The notes: generated by a model from the sequence alone, not told the origin. Positions 22,481 to 35,600 are shown, numbered from the stretch's first letter. The stretch: 64,000 bases of DNA from Pomphorhynchus laevis (GCA_012934845.2 WNNJ02003577.1:186001-250000), one strand, 5' to 3'. Numbers and translations are program-made.

Positions 22481-22789
22481 CAATACAAAACGATATGCGT
22501 AATATTTCCCTTTTATTATTGATACCTTATTTCATTAGTATTAAAAAGTTAAATTTAATAATATTTATTAAAGTCTCATTTTTTATTTTACGGATTAAAA
22601 ATCATCTAAACTTTAAATTTAAAGTTTATAATTTTAAATTTTAATAAAATAAAAAAAATTTAAACTCTCAAATGGAATATTTTTATGGATAGTAATTTAA
22701 ATAGTGTGTGTTAGAATAAGAATTGTACGCTAGATAAGCGTTTTACATTAAAAAATTCTATGTATTTGAACCCGCTGTAATGTTGTGCT

Positions 22790-23155
22790 TAAGAATAGGG
22801 GTAAAAACCTGATGTCATGGTAGTTCCTTCAGATGGCCTGCATTAAGAGGAAATGCTGTTGTTAGAGGCATCAACAGGAACTGCTGTATTTAATCAATTC
22901 ATAAAAATACGGAGTTATACAAGTTCTATAGTAAGATAAAGATCATATCAGACAACTGAACCTACGTATTTTATATACTGTATAAAAATAAAGATAAAAC
23001 AAATAATTATATAAGCTTTAGTGAGGTCATCAGGAGGAACTGTTATGTTATCAGATTTCGGATCCTATTCATCGACCCAACATAGCAGTGGGGCCAAATA
23101 CACGCTAGTGGCGTATTTCCTCTGATGAAATTTGATTATCTAGTGTTTTATTCTA
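22790..23155 (-). mobile_element. PLE terminal-repeat cluster with hammerhead-like fold
   Basis: Several pieces of the dispersed terminal repeat. The best, 23039-23089 on the minus strand, has actgctatgtt pairing with aacataacagt, around tcgatga, a spacer, ccgaaat and ctgata. The unit continues with gctagtggcgtatttcctc. Upstream pieces near 22825 and 22850-22890 are shorter copies. No coding sequence. Confidence 0.5.
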
Positions 23156-23333
23156 ATCAATATTAAAATTTATTTCATAACAAGATAATTTAATTTATTA
23201 AATTAATATTAGCAAAATATATAGACATAGTCAATTGATTCAATCGTCAAAATTTAATGATTTTATCAGTTCTAACTTTAGATATTAAATATTGATTCTA
23301 ATAATTATAAATATTTGTGATTACTTTTTTTAG

Positions 23334-23651
23334 ATGAGCACATTAGATAAATTGCTAATTACAATCTGCGTTAGTTCTCTGATGTATTGTGCTTATAGCG
23401 CCTCCCTAATTACTCAGGATACAGCTATTGGTGAAAAAGTATTACCGTGGAAACTTACCTGTACCATTTTGGCAGTTTTTATTACGGCTGTGTGTTTGTT
23501 ATTGAATATGAGTAACGGATTTAAAGACATAAATGGGCAGCATATTTGGAACGAGAGAAATCCTGATCAGGCCTTTCACACACCCAGCTTTATCAATATG
23601 TACAATCGAACCATTCATCTTTCTCGTATTTTAAAAGAGAATCAGAATTAA
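23334..23651 (+). CDS. Two-TM protein or terminal exon, function unknown
   Basis: A 105-codon frame that starts directly after a strong acceptor (cttttttt-ag, 23325-23333), so it is probably the last exon of a gene or the first coding exon after a 5' UTR intron. Two hydrophobic segments are visible (about residues 7-25 and 40-58), then a polar tail with NGQHIWNERNPDQAFHT. Codon use is balanced compared with the surrounding AT-rich DNA, which supports real coding. I do not recognise the family; its general shape would fit a small membrane protein or the end of a multi-pass one. No upstream exon was identified within the PLE debris before it. Confidence 0.5.
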   Translation: MSTLDKLLITICVSSLMYCAYSASLITQDTAIGEKVLPWKLTCTILAVFITAVCLLLNMSNGFKDINGQHIWNERNPDQAFHTPSFINMYNRTIHLSRILKENQN

Positions 23652-23864
23652 AGTGTGACTTTCGTTTTCATTTTACATATATTATTAAAAAACGTTAAGA
23701 CTTCTAGAAAGCAGAACGATATTCATCAAATACATAATTCTACACTTATCATCGTTAATACTAATATTTCATCAAAATAGATTTATAATTATTGGAGTTG
23801 GATCAAAGAAAATACGAAATTATTTTTGATATTTCGCTAACTACTGTTAATATCTTCAGAAAAT

Positions 23865-25035
23865 TACTAAGGTAATTTGACCACGAAAAAAGAAAGGGGG
23901 AGGTAATATGTTTGGTTTACGGAGGGAGGATTCATATTATTTTGGACTTGCCGGGCTTTAGAACGAGTCGAAGATGGGAGAGACGTTTGTAGATAGAAGA
24001 CAGTTGGAAGCAGAAATTGCGATATTTTTATTAAGAGAAATACAAGAACGGCAGTCGATAAGGAGGCGGATACGACGGATGTCACGGAGAATTAAGTTAG
24101 ACAAACGAACCTTGTCACGGACGAAGGGTTTAAGGGAAATGTGATCATCGAAATGAAAGCCTAAGAGTGTGAGATTGTGTACTATGGGGATGATCGATAA
24201 GGCAAAAGATACAGTGGGAGAAAATATGTTTGGTTTACGGGGGAGGATCCACATTATTTTGGACTTGTCGGGGTTTAGAACGAGATGGAGATTGGAGAGA
24301 CGTTTGTAGATAGAAGAAAGACAATTGAAGGCAGAAATGCCGATATCGAGTATGCGATGTGCGGGTGCATGATCATAGACGAGGATGTTATCGGCGTATT
24401 GCATGACATTAAAAAAGTAAGGTTTGATAAACGGAGAGAGATCGCTAACTAGAAGGGAGAAAAGCAGAGGACCTAGGACTGAACCTTGTGAGACCCCGTA
24501 AAAAATAGGGATTAAAGGGGAGGATAATGAATTAGAACAGACGCGAAAGGAACGGTCGGATAGATATGAGGCAAGCCATGCTACAGATGGTTTGCCTTAT
24601 AAAATGAGTCAAATTGGGGGGCCGTGATCATAACGAAGGCGAGAAAGGAGGACTGAGTGGTCGACAATGTCGAAGGCGGAGGAGACGTCGAGGGAGATGA
24701 GAACACTATATAGAGCTTTGTCTCGATAAATGAGTAGGTCGTTGTAAATCTTTTAGCATGCGATTTCTGTGGAGTGATTTGAGCGGAAAGCGGATTGGAA
24801 AGGAGATTACATATTGGATGAAGAGAGATAAAGGTTGATCTTTATTAAGATAAGGCGCTCTAAGAGCTTGGGAATAGTAGGGAGCAGTGAAATGGGGCTA
24901 TAGCTATAAGGAAGTGAGGGGTCGAGCGATTGTTTCTTATGGAGGGAACGAACAATAACGGATTTCCAGTTTGAAGGAAAGATACGACTGCGGATGGACG
25001 AGTTAAACATGGCTGTGAGAAAAGGGGATTTCATT
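23865..25035 (-). pseudogene. LINE reverse-transcriptase fragment (family L1 of this window)
   Basis: Minus-strand pieces run from YRPISLLPTIPKLLERLIL-type sequence (25034-24807) through a stretch with stops to MQYADNILVYDHAPAHRI (24404 down) and NPDKSKIMWILP. A short internal segment (Val-Ser-Phe-Ala to Lys-Ile-Met) is repeated at about 23875-23960, indicating a local rearrangement. The palm motif reads YADN, not YADD, and several stops are present. It lacks the family 3' hairpin. Closely similar to the 50.66-54.46 kb copy. Confidence 0.75.
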
Positions 25036-25124
25036 ATATTAAATAGTCTAAATTTATCGAAGATGTAAACTTAAATTGCATTGATAATGAATTAATTAAA
25101 ACACTCAGCATTTTTAAATTAAAT

Positions 25125-25586
25125 TTGTCATTTTTAAATGACATATTTAATTTAAAATCCCATCAATTTTCATTATATAGTGAACTCGATGGACGTGCAA
25201 TTATCAAGGAATCGTTGAGTACCCATGAAGGGGCCGGTCCTTCTGGAATAACGGCGATTGCTTTTAGGAGGATGTTAACAGCTTTTGGATCGCATTCGAT
25301 AAAGTTAGCGGATGCCATTGCGAGTTTAGCAGTGCGCATCGCATCTGAATTAATTCCGACTGAGTCGTTACAGGCATACGTTAACAGCAGAATTGTCGCT
25401 TTAAATAAGCACCCGGGTGTTCGACCTATTGGAGTAGTTGAAGTGTTTCGTCGTGTAATTGGCACAGCCATTCTGAATGTGGCTCAAAGATATTTACGAG
25501 TAGTAGCAGGTAATTCTCGAATGTGCGGGGGACCATCGAGTGGGTTAGGGTATGTTATACATAGATTAACCGATCGTTTTCACTAG
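25125..25586 (+). pseudogene. Reverse-transcriptase fragment (VRPIG type)
   Basis: Similarity is clear from about 25180: EGAGPSGITAIAFRRML, then SRIVALNKHPGVRPIGVVEV and FRRVIGTAILNVAQ. The string PGVRPIG.GEV.RR.IG is typical of the same RT family as the 6938-8573 fragment, here an earlier part of the protein. The upstream 18 codons are AT-rich read-in. The frame ends at a stop at 25586 without the catalytic palm, so it is a fragment. Confidence 0.6.
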
Positions 25587-25589
25587 GAC

Positions 25590-26118
25590 GGGGAATGTAG
25601 AGTCTGTTAAAGAATTAGTCAAACTATAATTTCACTCTAACAATTTGCTATTTTAATTAATGTTTAAACAATTTCGAACTGAAATTGGGTTTGGCGTTAT
25701 AAAGTAGATAGAAGAGTATAAATAGAAGAGTTTATAATTAAAAATAAAAGTAAGAATCAAGATAAAAATTCTACCGATGATCGTGTTTTTACTTGAACAT
25801 CATTATTTATAATGATGATAATTTACATCATTATTTATACATATTTAAATAAAAATTAATAACTAACTGCATACCTATTAAATATATTTACCATCAAATA
25901 AATATAAATATATGGATTAAATTGAATTAATAGAAGCCTTAAATATCTTGATAAATACAAATTATGAAAACTAGGGTTATCTATATTTAGATACATATTT
26001 TAAACTATAATGGTTACTATATATAATTACTATAATTACTAAATAATTATAATGGTTACTGTAATGCACACCAATGAGTTATATGTTTACCTTTGTATTA
26101 CATATCATATTTAGTCAG
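25590..26118. other. Spacer, nothing recognised
   Basis: AT-rich sequence without frames. It may be intron or 5' flank of the ankyrin exon that follows. Confidence 0.35.
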
Positions 26119-26225
26119 GTGATGAGCCTTATCAAACGAAATGCTGCTTGTAATCTACTTGATTTTACCGGATCTTCGCCATTAGACTACGCGTTACGAC
26201 GTAAAGATCCTGATGTGGTGACTTG
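26119..26225 (+). CDS. Single ankyrin-repeat exon
   Basis: Bounded by an acceptor (ttagtcag, 26111-26118) and a donor (acttg|gtatat at 26226). The 107-bp exon reads LIKRNAACNLLDFTGSSPL then DYALRRKDPDVVTW, a good ankyrin pattern (N..D..G.SPLDYAL, then D..VV). Phase 0 in, phase 2 out. Partner exons were not found: none within the next 1.5 kb on this strand that I could support. The parent gene is unknown. Confidence 0.55.
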
Positions 26226-26229
26226 GTAT

Positions 26230-27230
26230 ATTTTATTTCAAAAATTTTATATGGTTAAATGTGTAGCTTTGAATTTTTGATTAATTATTTAAAATCTCTA
26301 TGGCTGAATGATTTTAATTATAAAAAAACAGATTAAAATAAAATATTTCGTTGTATTTGGTCGACATCATCATATCCCCGATTTATTTCTTTAATTCCCG
26401 ATTAATAGCTTAAATTTCCCTTTTAATTATTTCCTACTAAGTGTTTAACTCTTTTTGTTTGATAATTCTTCTAGATTAATAATACTCGTAGTTTACAGGA
26501 AAATGCATTTAAAATCCAATTTAAATTATTTATTTATAAAAATAAAGTATTTAGTGTTTCTGTATTCTGTATACACAAAATTAACACAGATCACAGATTA
26601 CAAACATTAAATAATATTATTATGAAATAATAATTATTAATCTCGTAGGTTACACTTCCTAAAAATAACATACAGGAAAATGAATTTAAAATAAGTTTAA
26701 AAATAAAACAAATTAAAAATGAATGTTATTTTAAGAATTGCCTATAAAAGCTGTTTATAGAGTTGAATTGCATCAATCGATAGCATTATATAGATATAAG
26801 GTTTTCCAATTGAACACCTCAGATTTTGCGACTTTTTAAAGCTGACTTTAATTTAGATAATTATTCACCTACATTATTCAGCTACATGGTGAAACGAAAG
26901 TTTCACCATGCTTCTTATTGAATAATGTTTCTCATTCAATAAATATTAAATATTTATTCAATTAATATAATAATAGGAGTAATTGTGGATTATATGGCAT
27001 GACCTTGAGGTATGGTAAATTTAGTAAAACAATGCTCAATTGTTTAAGTTATTCACGTATTATGTGAATAAGCTGATTGGTATGTTAATTAATATGGAAA
27101 CAATTGTATCAAGTTCTTTGAAGACATTTTACGAAAAGTCTTATCCATGCTGTTATTTTCTTTACTTCCAAGCAGATGATCGAATATTTAATAATAATAT
27201 TTATTATTAATTAATTTAAAGTTGATATAC
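26230..27230. other. Spacer with a strong hairpin
   Basis: No gene. At 26885-26910 an 11-bp perfect stem (catggtgaaac / gtttcaccatg) is capped by a gaaa tetraloop. An outer pair (cattattcag 26873-26882, ttgaataatg 26918-26927) can extend it. No repeat copies elsewhere were noticed. Confidence 0.5.
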
Positions 27231-27234
27231 CGAT

Positions 27235-27375
27235 CCAGCCAATGTTACCATTGAAATTTTGATGACTATTTTTATTCTGCACGCTACTTTAATCCTATCT
27301 ATACGCCAACAGCAGTACGCTACATTTCAGTACTTGTAGACCTCATCAGCTACTTGTTTTACATTTACTGAAATG
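27235..27375 (-). repeat. Dispersed SINE-like repeat, third copy
   Basis: Matches the copies at 5112 and 5307 (gttaccattgaaattttgatg and on). The minus strand reads gtagctgatgaggtc and ctgaaatgtagcgtactgctg, that is, the SINE tail. Confidence 0.6.
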
Positions 27376-27724
27376 CTGCTTTACTTTGTTTGATCAAATT
27401 ATGTTGATCAGTTGATACAAAATTCGATAAAATATCAATTTTATCAATTTCATTTATTTTATATTTTGCTAATTTAATTTTTTGTTTTTATTTAAAATGT
27501 TTCGTATTTTTCTGCATTCTTTTAAAAACAAATAAATATTCTTTAAAATAATTTAATGAAGTTTTTAAATTAAAGAGCTCTACAAAGAGCTCTTTTAAAC
27601 GATCTTTATTGTTATAAATAATTAAAGAACTCTTTATATATAAAAATAGTCATTAAAATTTCAATATTAATTAATTTACTAATTAATTTAATTAATATAT
27701 TAATTAAATTATTATTTAATTTAT

Positions 27725-27915
27725 AATAATTGAGTGTTTTCATTCACTATCATCATTGGATAATCCGAACCACCCGAGAGCTCCAAGCGGCCAGGTTTTT
27801 CATGCCGCGCCTGAGTGTTGTCGTTCAACCAGAAAATGCTGCGTGCATGCTCGAGGCAGCACACGACAATCACCTTCTTTACATGCTTTTAAAATGTATA
27901 TTTAGAAAATCATAG
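27725..27915 (+). other. Balanced-composition patch, unidentified
   Basis: About 180 bp (27755-27890) with much higher G+C than its surroundings and two overlapping open plus-strand frames. One reads TTRELQAARFFMPRL then VVVQPENAACMLEAAHDNH. I recognise no domain and see no clear splice border. It may be an old exon or transposon fragment. Confidence 0.25.
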
Positions 27916-27977
27916 TTATTCAATTTTGTTACATGTATTTGTTTCTCGTACAAGTATCAGTCTAATTAATTTATTTT

Positions 27978-28285
27978 TAAAGATTATTCTTTGGCTCCCT
28001 ATCGTTCATCAACCTCATTTTCTTAGACGACACTCGTCCAACTATCTATCTGACTCTACATTCCCAATTACTCTAACAACTACGGTCTCCGATCCTTCCT
28101 CGTCGCCGTCCCACTTGCCTGGAATCAGATCCCACTATACGTCCGCCGCACTCCCTCCTTTATTATATTCAAATATCACCTCCGTATCCAGCTCCTCGAC
28201 ACATAATTTAGATTTTTTTGTTGTTGTCATCATGTAAGCGTGCGCCGGCACGCATTTGTCTCGTTGAAATAAATCTTGTTTAATA
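27978..28285 (+). mobile_element. 5'-truncated LINE 3' end
   Basis: Family L1 tail: C-terminal coding remnant followed by gtaagcgtgcgccggcacgc (stem gcgtgc/gcacgc) and tgaaataaat at about 28265-28275. Truncated to about 300 bp. Confidence 0.75.
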
Positions 28286-28599
28286 ACATTACAGTAATAT
28301 CTCATATGAACTTTGACCAGCAACACACATGAATTTATATTCATATAAATAATAAAAGATATATTGTTTAACTAATTCATTTAATTCGAATTTCAAAGCA
28401 GGATTGACGAAAACAAAATTTATTTATTGTTTTTAAAATCTCAATATATTCTAAAATTTTAATTTTCGATTTAATTTGACATAATATTATATTAAACTTT
28501 GTATATAAGTCACCTAAATATATAAATATAAATATTTATTTATAAATAATAAATAAAATTCAATAAAATATATAATTTAAATATAAATATAAACCAGCA

Positions 28600-28725
28600 T
28601 TTTGGCGACAATGAGTTCAGCAGAAGCAGTAAAAGGACCGAAACACGAAATGTAGGCGTGGGCTCACTGCTGATGAGGTCCACCCACGCTGAATTGTAGT
28701 GTACAGTGATGCTGATTGGATTAAA
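28600..28725 (+). repeat. SINE tail, diverged copy with compensatory helices
   Basis: Same order as at 4295-4349: ggacc (28635-28639), gaaa, gcgtggg (28656-28662), ctgatga (28670-28676), ggtcc (28677-28681), cccacgc (28683-28689), then gaattgtagtgtac. Both helices are kept although four or more base pairs differ. Confidence 0.55.
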
Positions 28726-28962
28726 ACAACCGCAAGAGGAAAATGACAGAATATTATATTCAACTTTGTATATAAATCACCTAATTATCGAAACGTCTTT
28801 AAATGTCGAATACGGTTCAATATATAACTTTAAAGGTATTATAGAATAGTTTCAGTTAACTAATATTTAAACCTCTTGCCTTTATCATAACTAAAACTTG
28901 CTATATGCCAATATATTAATAAAACTGGAGATTATAAATTGATTGTTCACTCATATTGTATT

Positions 28963-29004
28963 ATTTATTAGTGGAGAGAGTGAAGACTCTCTCCACTAAT
29001 AAAT
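28963..29004. repeat. Perfect 18-bp hairpin
   Basis: atttattagtggagagag and its exact complement flank a six-base loop (tgaaga). Half of the hairpin (ctctctccactaataaat) is repeated at about 29077-29094, after an AT-rich interval. Confidence 0.7.
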
Positions 29005-29478
29005 AAAACTGAAGATAATATTTATCTATATTTATTATATATATTATATTTATTAGATTATATTTATTTTCTTCACTCTCTCCACTAATAAATAAAACTG
29101 AAGATTATAAAAACAACTAAAATGTATAAATACATATTTAAATAAATATATATTTTATTAAAAATAAAATACATATTTTAAATTTAAATATTTATAATGC
29201 TTACAGTAAAAATATTCAAGTTACGTTTATACTATCTTTAAATAGTCACAATTTTAATTCAGTAATAGTCACAATGTTAATGGTTTGATATTAAATTTTG
29301 AATGCAAATAATTGCATTGTAAGAGTTTCATATTCAAAAAAATTTAAAAAACATTTTTTGTTGTTAAATATGAGATTTTTGTTTATAAATTAAAGTAAGA
29401 GGGCACATTATATAGTTTCATTCTACTATAGAATAGAGAGAACAGTTTCCCATACGGTGATTGATCAGGCATCGGACA

Positions 29479-29633
29479 CTAGTAGTTTTGAGTTCCAGGT
29501 TGAGCAGACGATCTCTGCGCGAATTGTGATGCTCTCCTTGGTTGATCATCATTATGAATTTGCGAGCGATTAGCGAATGTCGGCCTTTGGTAACTTCCTG
29601 CAGGTCTTTGAGCCCGTTCACGACGAAATCCTT
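29479..29633 (-). CDS. caprin: caprin exon 8, terminal
   Basis: Acceptor tatgcttcag, phase 1 in, stop TAG at 29481-29479. Ends RASQFAQRSSAQPGTQNY. Arg/Gln/Ser-rich, like the RG-rich tail of caprins. No AATAAA was seen in the next 100 bases on the minus strand. Confidence 0.7.
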
Positions 29634-32600
29634 CTGAAGCATAAAACGATGAAAAATCAAATTTGTTGACGAACGTGATTATAATTAACATTTATTATCA
29701 AAATTACGAAAGTTATACCATTAGAATGCTATAACAAATATAGATTACTGATGTTCTTACTGAACTCATGTGCGCTAACTCACCAACCATATCACTTTAA
29801 CGCAACTAAATACGAAGAAGCAAAAGTTTAAAGCTCCAATCCAATCGTCTACAACATGTGATTAAGAAAACATTTAGCGTTTACTCGATTGATTCAAGAT
29901 GATCAATAGTTTTTTTTCACAAATTAACAAGAGTAAAAGCTTATCTTGTGCTTCCACTCATTCAAAATTAATTATGGGCCAAATAAAATATAAATTTGTC
30001 ATCAAAATCAAGTAACTAATAAAGGTGAGCACTCAAAATAATAATTATTAATCGAGATAATCATTTATCTCTGTTAAGTCTCAAGTTATTTAAATTCAAG
30101 TTAAAAGTTAAGTTTAAGAGAGAGAGTAATAACTTTTTAAATACTTTAATTTGTGCACCATCTTACAAAAACAAAAGATAGAAGGATAAATATTGTAGAA
30201 ACAAAATTTATTAAAATATGATAACAGAAATTTTAGATATTTCAAAAATGTTTTCATTGAAGTTTTTTAAAATAAAGTCCAATGCCTAAAGTATATTTAT
30301 ATTAAATAATAAAAATGATCTTGATCCATCCTTCTAAATTTGGAATCTTAAAACAGGATAAAGAATGTACTAATATTTTATATTTTGCAATATATTGCAA
30401 GCAAAACAGCATCATCAAAACAGAAATAAAACATTTTTTATTTTGATCGCTTAATCTTAATATTTTTAGATTTTTCAGGATGATTTCAGACAAGCGGCTC
30501 CATAATACTGTCGGTCCATTTTTTTATCTTGAATTTGGAGCAGAATCAACAAAATACGATTTAAATCGAAAAAACTCATTGACAATTATAGAAACACGAG
30601 AAAACATGTTTAGGTTTTCTGTTTAACATGGAAAAAATTAACGTGGATGTGGGCTAGAAGAATAAACGTTTTCTTAGATGTTTTAACTTATTTGTGATAC
30701 CTTAAGGTTTTCGAATCGACGTTAATTATTGTTCCCTTAGAAATAAAATATACATGTTCCCTTAGTTATATGAACAGCCATTTGACAAAGTAATTCGATA
30801 AACATAAATGCCAATAACTTTAACCGTGCCTATCGAATCAAGCATATAATTTATCAACTCATTGGACTTATCGAGATTTTAATTTAAACTAAAGAATAAC
30901 AACGTTTTAGTAAAATATTTTAAACAGGAAATTAAAAATGAACTTTTTATTTTAGCTATTAGTTTATAATAGGTTAGTTGAGGCTTTATTATAAGTAAGC
31001 TTATGGACTCTTATTAGCTTAATTATAAGAGCTTATATAAAAAATTTATCAAGCGCTATAAATCTCACTTCCTACCAGAGAAAGGATCTAAACGAGTATT
31101 GAATTGAATTCAATAGAATAATTTCATGTTTTCAAGTTTATTTGATTTAACAATCAATTTAGTGATTGTAAAAATCATTAATTGATAATTAACTGTGCCA
31201 TTGTTATGCAACATTAAAGATATAAATGAAATTAATAACAAAATAAAAAAGTAATAATTATAAAATTATCAACATTAGAATTAGATCAACTAAAAATAGA
31301 GATAAATAATTATTAAATAATTATAAAGAATTATGAATAATAAATAAGTGCTATTATATAAGATTTTATATAAATTATATTTATAAAGTTAAAGTTTAAA
31401 ATTCAAATTTAAAATCAAAATCAATTTTAAAGAAAAACACTATAATAGAAAAATAAATGTTAATAATAACAAAAAATATAAACAAACGTTCCCAGAATTA
31501 ATATTTTCCATCTGAATTAAAATTAGAATTAAATTAATCTGATCTTATGCGTAGAATAGGACGAATAAAACAAGGTTCTACAGAAAATAAATTGTAACTA
31601 CTTAAATATAAATTATATTATGTTTTCTAATTAAATACACTCATTATTACATAATGCAATATTAAATTATTTGCACCAGAGCTTCTCAGCCTAAATCTAT
31701 CCGTCCTCAGAATGTCTACCAATACATCGAATGAGGAAACGAGCACAAATTTGCATTTTACATTCGAAATTACAAATTTAAATTTACATTAAACCCTGCT
31801 TTGTGGTTTATTTCAACAGAAACTAACTACGTGTTTTATACGTAGACTGAGCTACAAATCATTAATATTAGAATTAGATCAACTAACTGAGTATACGTAT
31901 TTTATACGATATATAAATTAAAAATAAAGATAAATAATTATAAATAATAATAAATAATAAATAATTGGTAATATAAGATTTTATATAACCTATATTATAA
32001 GCTTATATTATAAGCTACGACCTCACTTATTTCTACAAATCATTAAAAATAGAAAGTACTAACTTTGATCATATTGAGGACGTCCAGCTGCAATTGGTTG
32101 CTGATATCTCATTTGCTGTTGCTGAGATTGTTGAGGCTGCTGATGGTGAGCGGTTGCGTTAAAGGGTATCTGCCTTTGCATCTGGTTCATCATTTGTGCT
32201 GGTTGTTGATCGGTGGCATACACATTGGCTTGTGGATATCGCATATTCTGCTGTTGCTGAAATTGAGCTTGATGCATCGGAACAAAATATCCAACATCTT
32301 CGTTATTAGTCATGACATGAGATCCTTGTGATGGAGCATGAGCTAAAGGCTGTCTACTTTCATAACCGCCGGATGACACAAATGTAACGGGCGAGTGAAT
32401 TGAACCCTAAAAATAACACGTCATTGTATGTTAAAATATCATTTCATTGAAATGTAATGTTAATAATTAATATAAATATTTTTGTAATATGCGCAAGTAA
32501 TTGGAATTTAAGTAATAATATATGTAATAATTAATTATTATTTAATTGAAAATGTGTATTAAGCATATTTGAGATAATACATAATATTATTACAAACGCT

Positions 32601-35600
32601 ATCGATTAATAGTAATACTAATATTAATACGATTATTAATATTAACGGTGATGTCTACCATCTGTGATCATGAACAGATATATTGTCCAATTATCAATTA
32701 TTAAATAAGGATTCTGATTTTTACGTTTAATTTTTGTTTCTGTTATCTTCGATTCTCATTTTTTCAATTATATGCCTACTGGGTATCTCATTCTCAATTT
32801 AATTATTTTAAACGTTTGAACATTTTTAATCATTATTTTCGCAATATCCCATATGTTTTATAATTCATTCGCTATAGTTTTATGCTATTACATAATCATA
32901 TGTTATTGATTTATGTGATAAAGCGCTGACAATTACGCCCATGGTAATCATGGATAATACTGCCATAATAAACTAATAAACTATTTTAATTGTTTTTATT
33001 AAATTATCATACACAAGTCATACGGTTGCCCACAAATTGGTTCTTATTTGGGTTAAGTTAGTAGACCAAAAATAAAAATAAATGACCGACTGCTGTGAGT
33101 TGCCAACGGCTCGCTTGAACATTGATGCTACTCTTGCCTATTCGAAGCTAATAATATAATCCTTTATACTTCAATGTTGACCGTTACAATTTTCTCCATT
33201 TTTGATTTCATCGATTGATCCTTTTGATTTTATATAGACGTAAAAGGACACTGTTTAAAATGTAGCCAAATCATATCATTTTAGTTAATGGGTGTAGTGG
33301 TTTAAAACGATCAGTCATACAGTAACACTGGAAACTCGACTGAGGCAATTGTCCCAAATCATCCGTATCGAGGAAGAAAGTTGAAACTTTTATTTTGCTA
33401 GCAAACTAATTATAATACAGCCAAATAATAAAATTAATAATTTATTCTGATAATTAATACATTAGCCATTTTATTGCGAAACATTATTTTAAAGCAATAC
33501 GTTAATTATAAATAATTAATTTAATTTAATCCAAAGTATTTATAATTTAATTAAAAGTAACCGCGCTTTGTTTATCAGGTTTATTATAATTTACTCAATA
33601 CCTGTTCTATTAATTCCGGATCGACCATGTCCATCTGATCATACATCATTTGGTCATAAGAAAATCCTGGATTTACGTGTTGATGAGATGGAAAGTCTAA
33701 AAATTAATCTATCACTTCTTAGAAAAATTAAAATGCATGTACTTCGATTTGTGAAAGTAATGGACTTAATGGCTGACGCAGGCTTAGATTTTTCTTCTTT
33801 CTTTTCGACATTCACTTGCTGAACAGGTTTGCTGGTGTCACTTTGCGCGGCGGTATCAAGTGATATTTGGCTAATTCTGTCATGTATTATAACTTACAAA
33901 ATAGATAAACTATTGATTTTAGAAACAAATTTAATGTGAATGAAATTATCATATTAAATTTTAGAATAACCTAATCGAAAATATATTTCCGTTACAAGAC
34001 ATTATGTGATGTTATTATGAAAATAAACGTTAAATTTTAAGTTAAAATATAATTAGTCTTTTTATCTTTGAGTATGCATAATAATATCAGAGATCTTTAT
34101 TCTTATGTGTTTTAGTCCGTTTGCATTCTAGATTTTGTGCTAAACAGATTTTAATTTTAATTCAATTATAGACAGATTTTGATCATAACTTATTTCTATA
34201 ACTTTTATGGTCAATTTTATTATCTAATTGCTATAATTTTGTGTTTTACTGTTCTATTTTGTTTTTGTCTTATAATTGATAATATAATACTTTGTTTTGC
34301 TTTATATTTTTGTGTCTTTATTGCTTGATCGCTTTCTTTTGTTGTGTATGATTTACATTTATCCATTTTGTAGCGGGGCACAGCATAAAAATACATGTCT
34401 ATGATATTTAATTTACAAACCTGTAATAATTTTGTTTTTTCATGATGATTGCAGTGTTACCAATGAATAATTCTTTTGTTCCTATAAATTAACATTTGCT
34501 TAATTACAGGACATCAATGATTTTAATATCTCTAACTTTCAGTTGACAACTTATGAATTGACTAACATGTTATGAATACTAAGATTATACAAATTTTATA
34601 TTTCAATAATTTAATTTTTTAAAAATTAAAATTATTATTTTTAATAAAAAAATAATAACAATATTATTTTATGTTATAATATATTATTTCATGAAAATAA
34701 TTAAATAATTTTAAAAATTTTTTATTACAAATACTTTACATATTATATATAAATGGTTTACATGTATAAAACTTTTAAATATTAATTAAAAAAAACAAAA
34801 TATTTATTTTTACATGGAAATAATAAAAATAAACGTTTTACTCATTATCAATTTTATATATTACAAATTTTATACGAAATAATAAACCTACTATTGTTAA
34901 CAAAACAATTATATTTACATTTACATATTCGCATTTATGCCAGAAGATATAAAGTCAACAAAATCAAAAATGATTTTTTAATTTCTGATATGAATTCAGA
35001 AATGATTCATATGAAATGATCTTTTAATTTCTGATGTGCAATTCTGATATGAATTCTAATAAAGGTTTGATGTCATGATTTTTGATTTGTGCTGTTTAAT
35101 TGCTTCATTAAAAAGCAAACTTTATACTTACTATCGTTCTGGTTAGATAAATGATCAGTTTGTATCTTCGGGTAACCATCGGAAGATTGATCATTGTGCT
35201 GTGAACTTGTGGAAGCATTTCTGCTTGCTTTACAGGAACCTATAATTGTTTAATTAATACCATGAATAATAGATGACCAAAAAATATCCCTAATTATTTA
35301 CAATTATCAAATGATGTAAAAATATTCGAGGAAGGTTTACAAAAACAATTTAAAACTTTAAAGTTTAAAGCATAGAAAATGAAAGTCCCTACTGCATACT
35401 TACAAACTATATCTTCTAATTACAGTTACATTTCACAAAATCGATCATTAAACTAAAACATTATCGCTAAAGTAATCTCAAATGTCAGCGTGAAATTATT
35501 GATCATTCATTTCCATGTTTAGTGATCGTGAAATTGTTTACAATGAGATCAGATATTTACTGTATCAATACAATTATTGTAAATCTGATTAAATGTTCAA

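Noticed and set aside
33568-33822. 84-codon plus-strand frame
   Set aside because: It is antisense to caprin exons 5 and 6 and has no features of its own.
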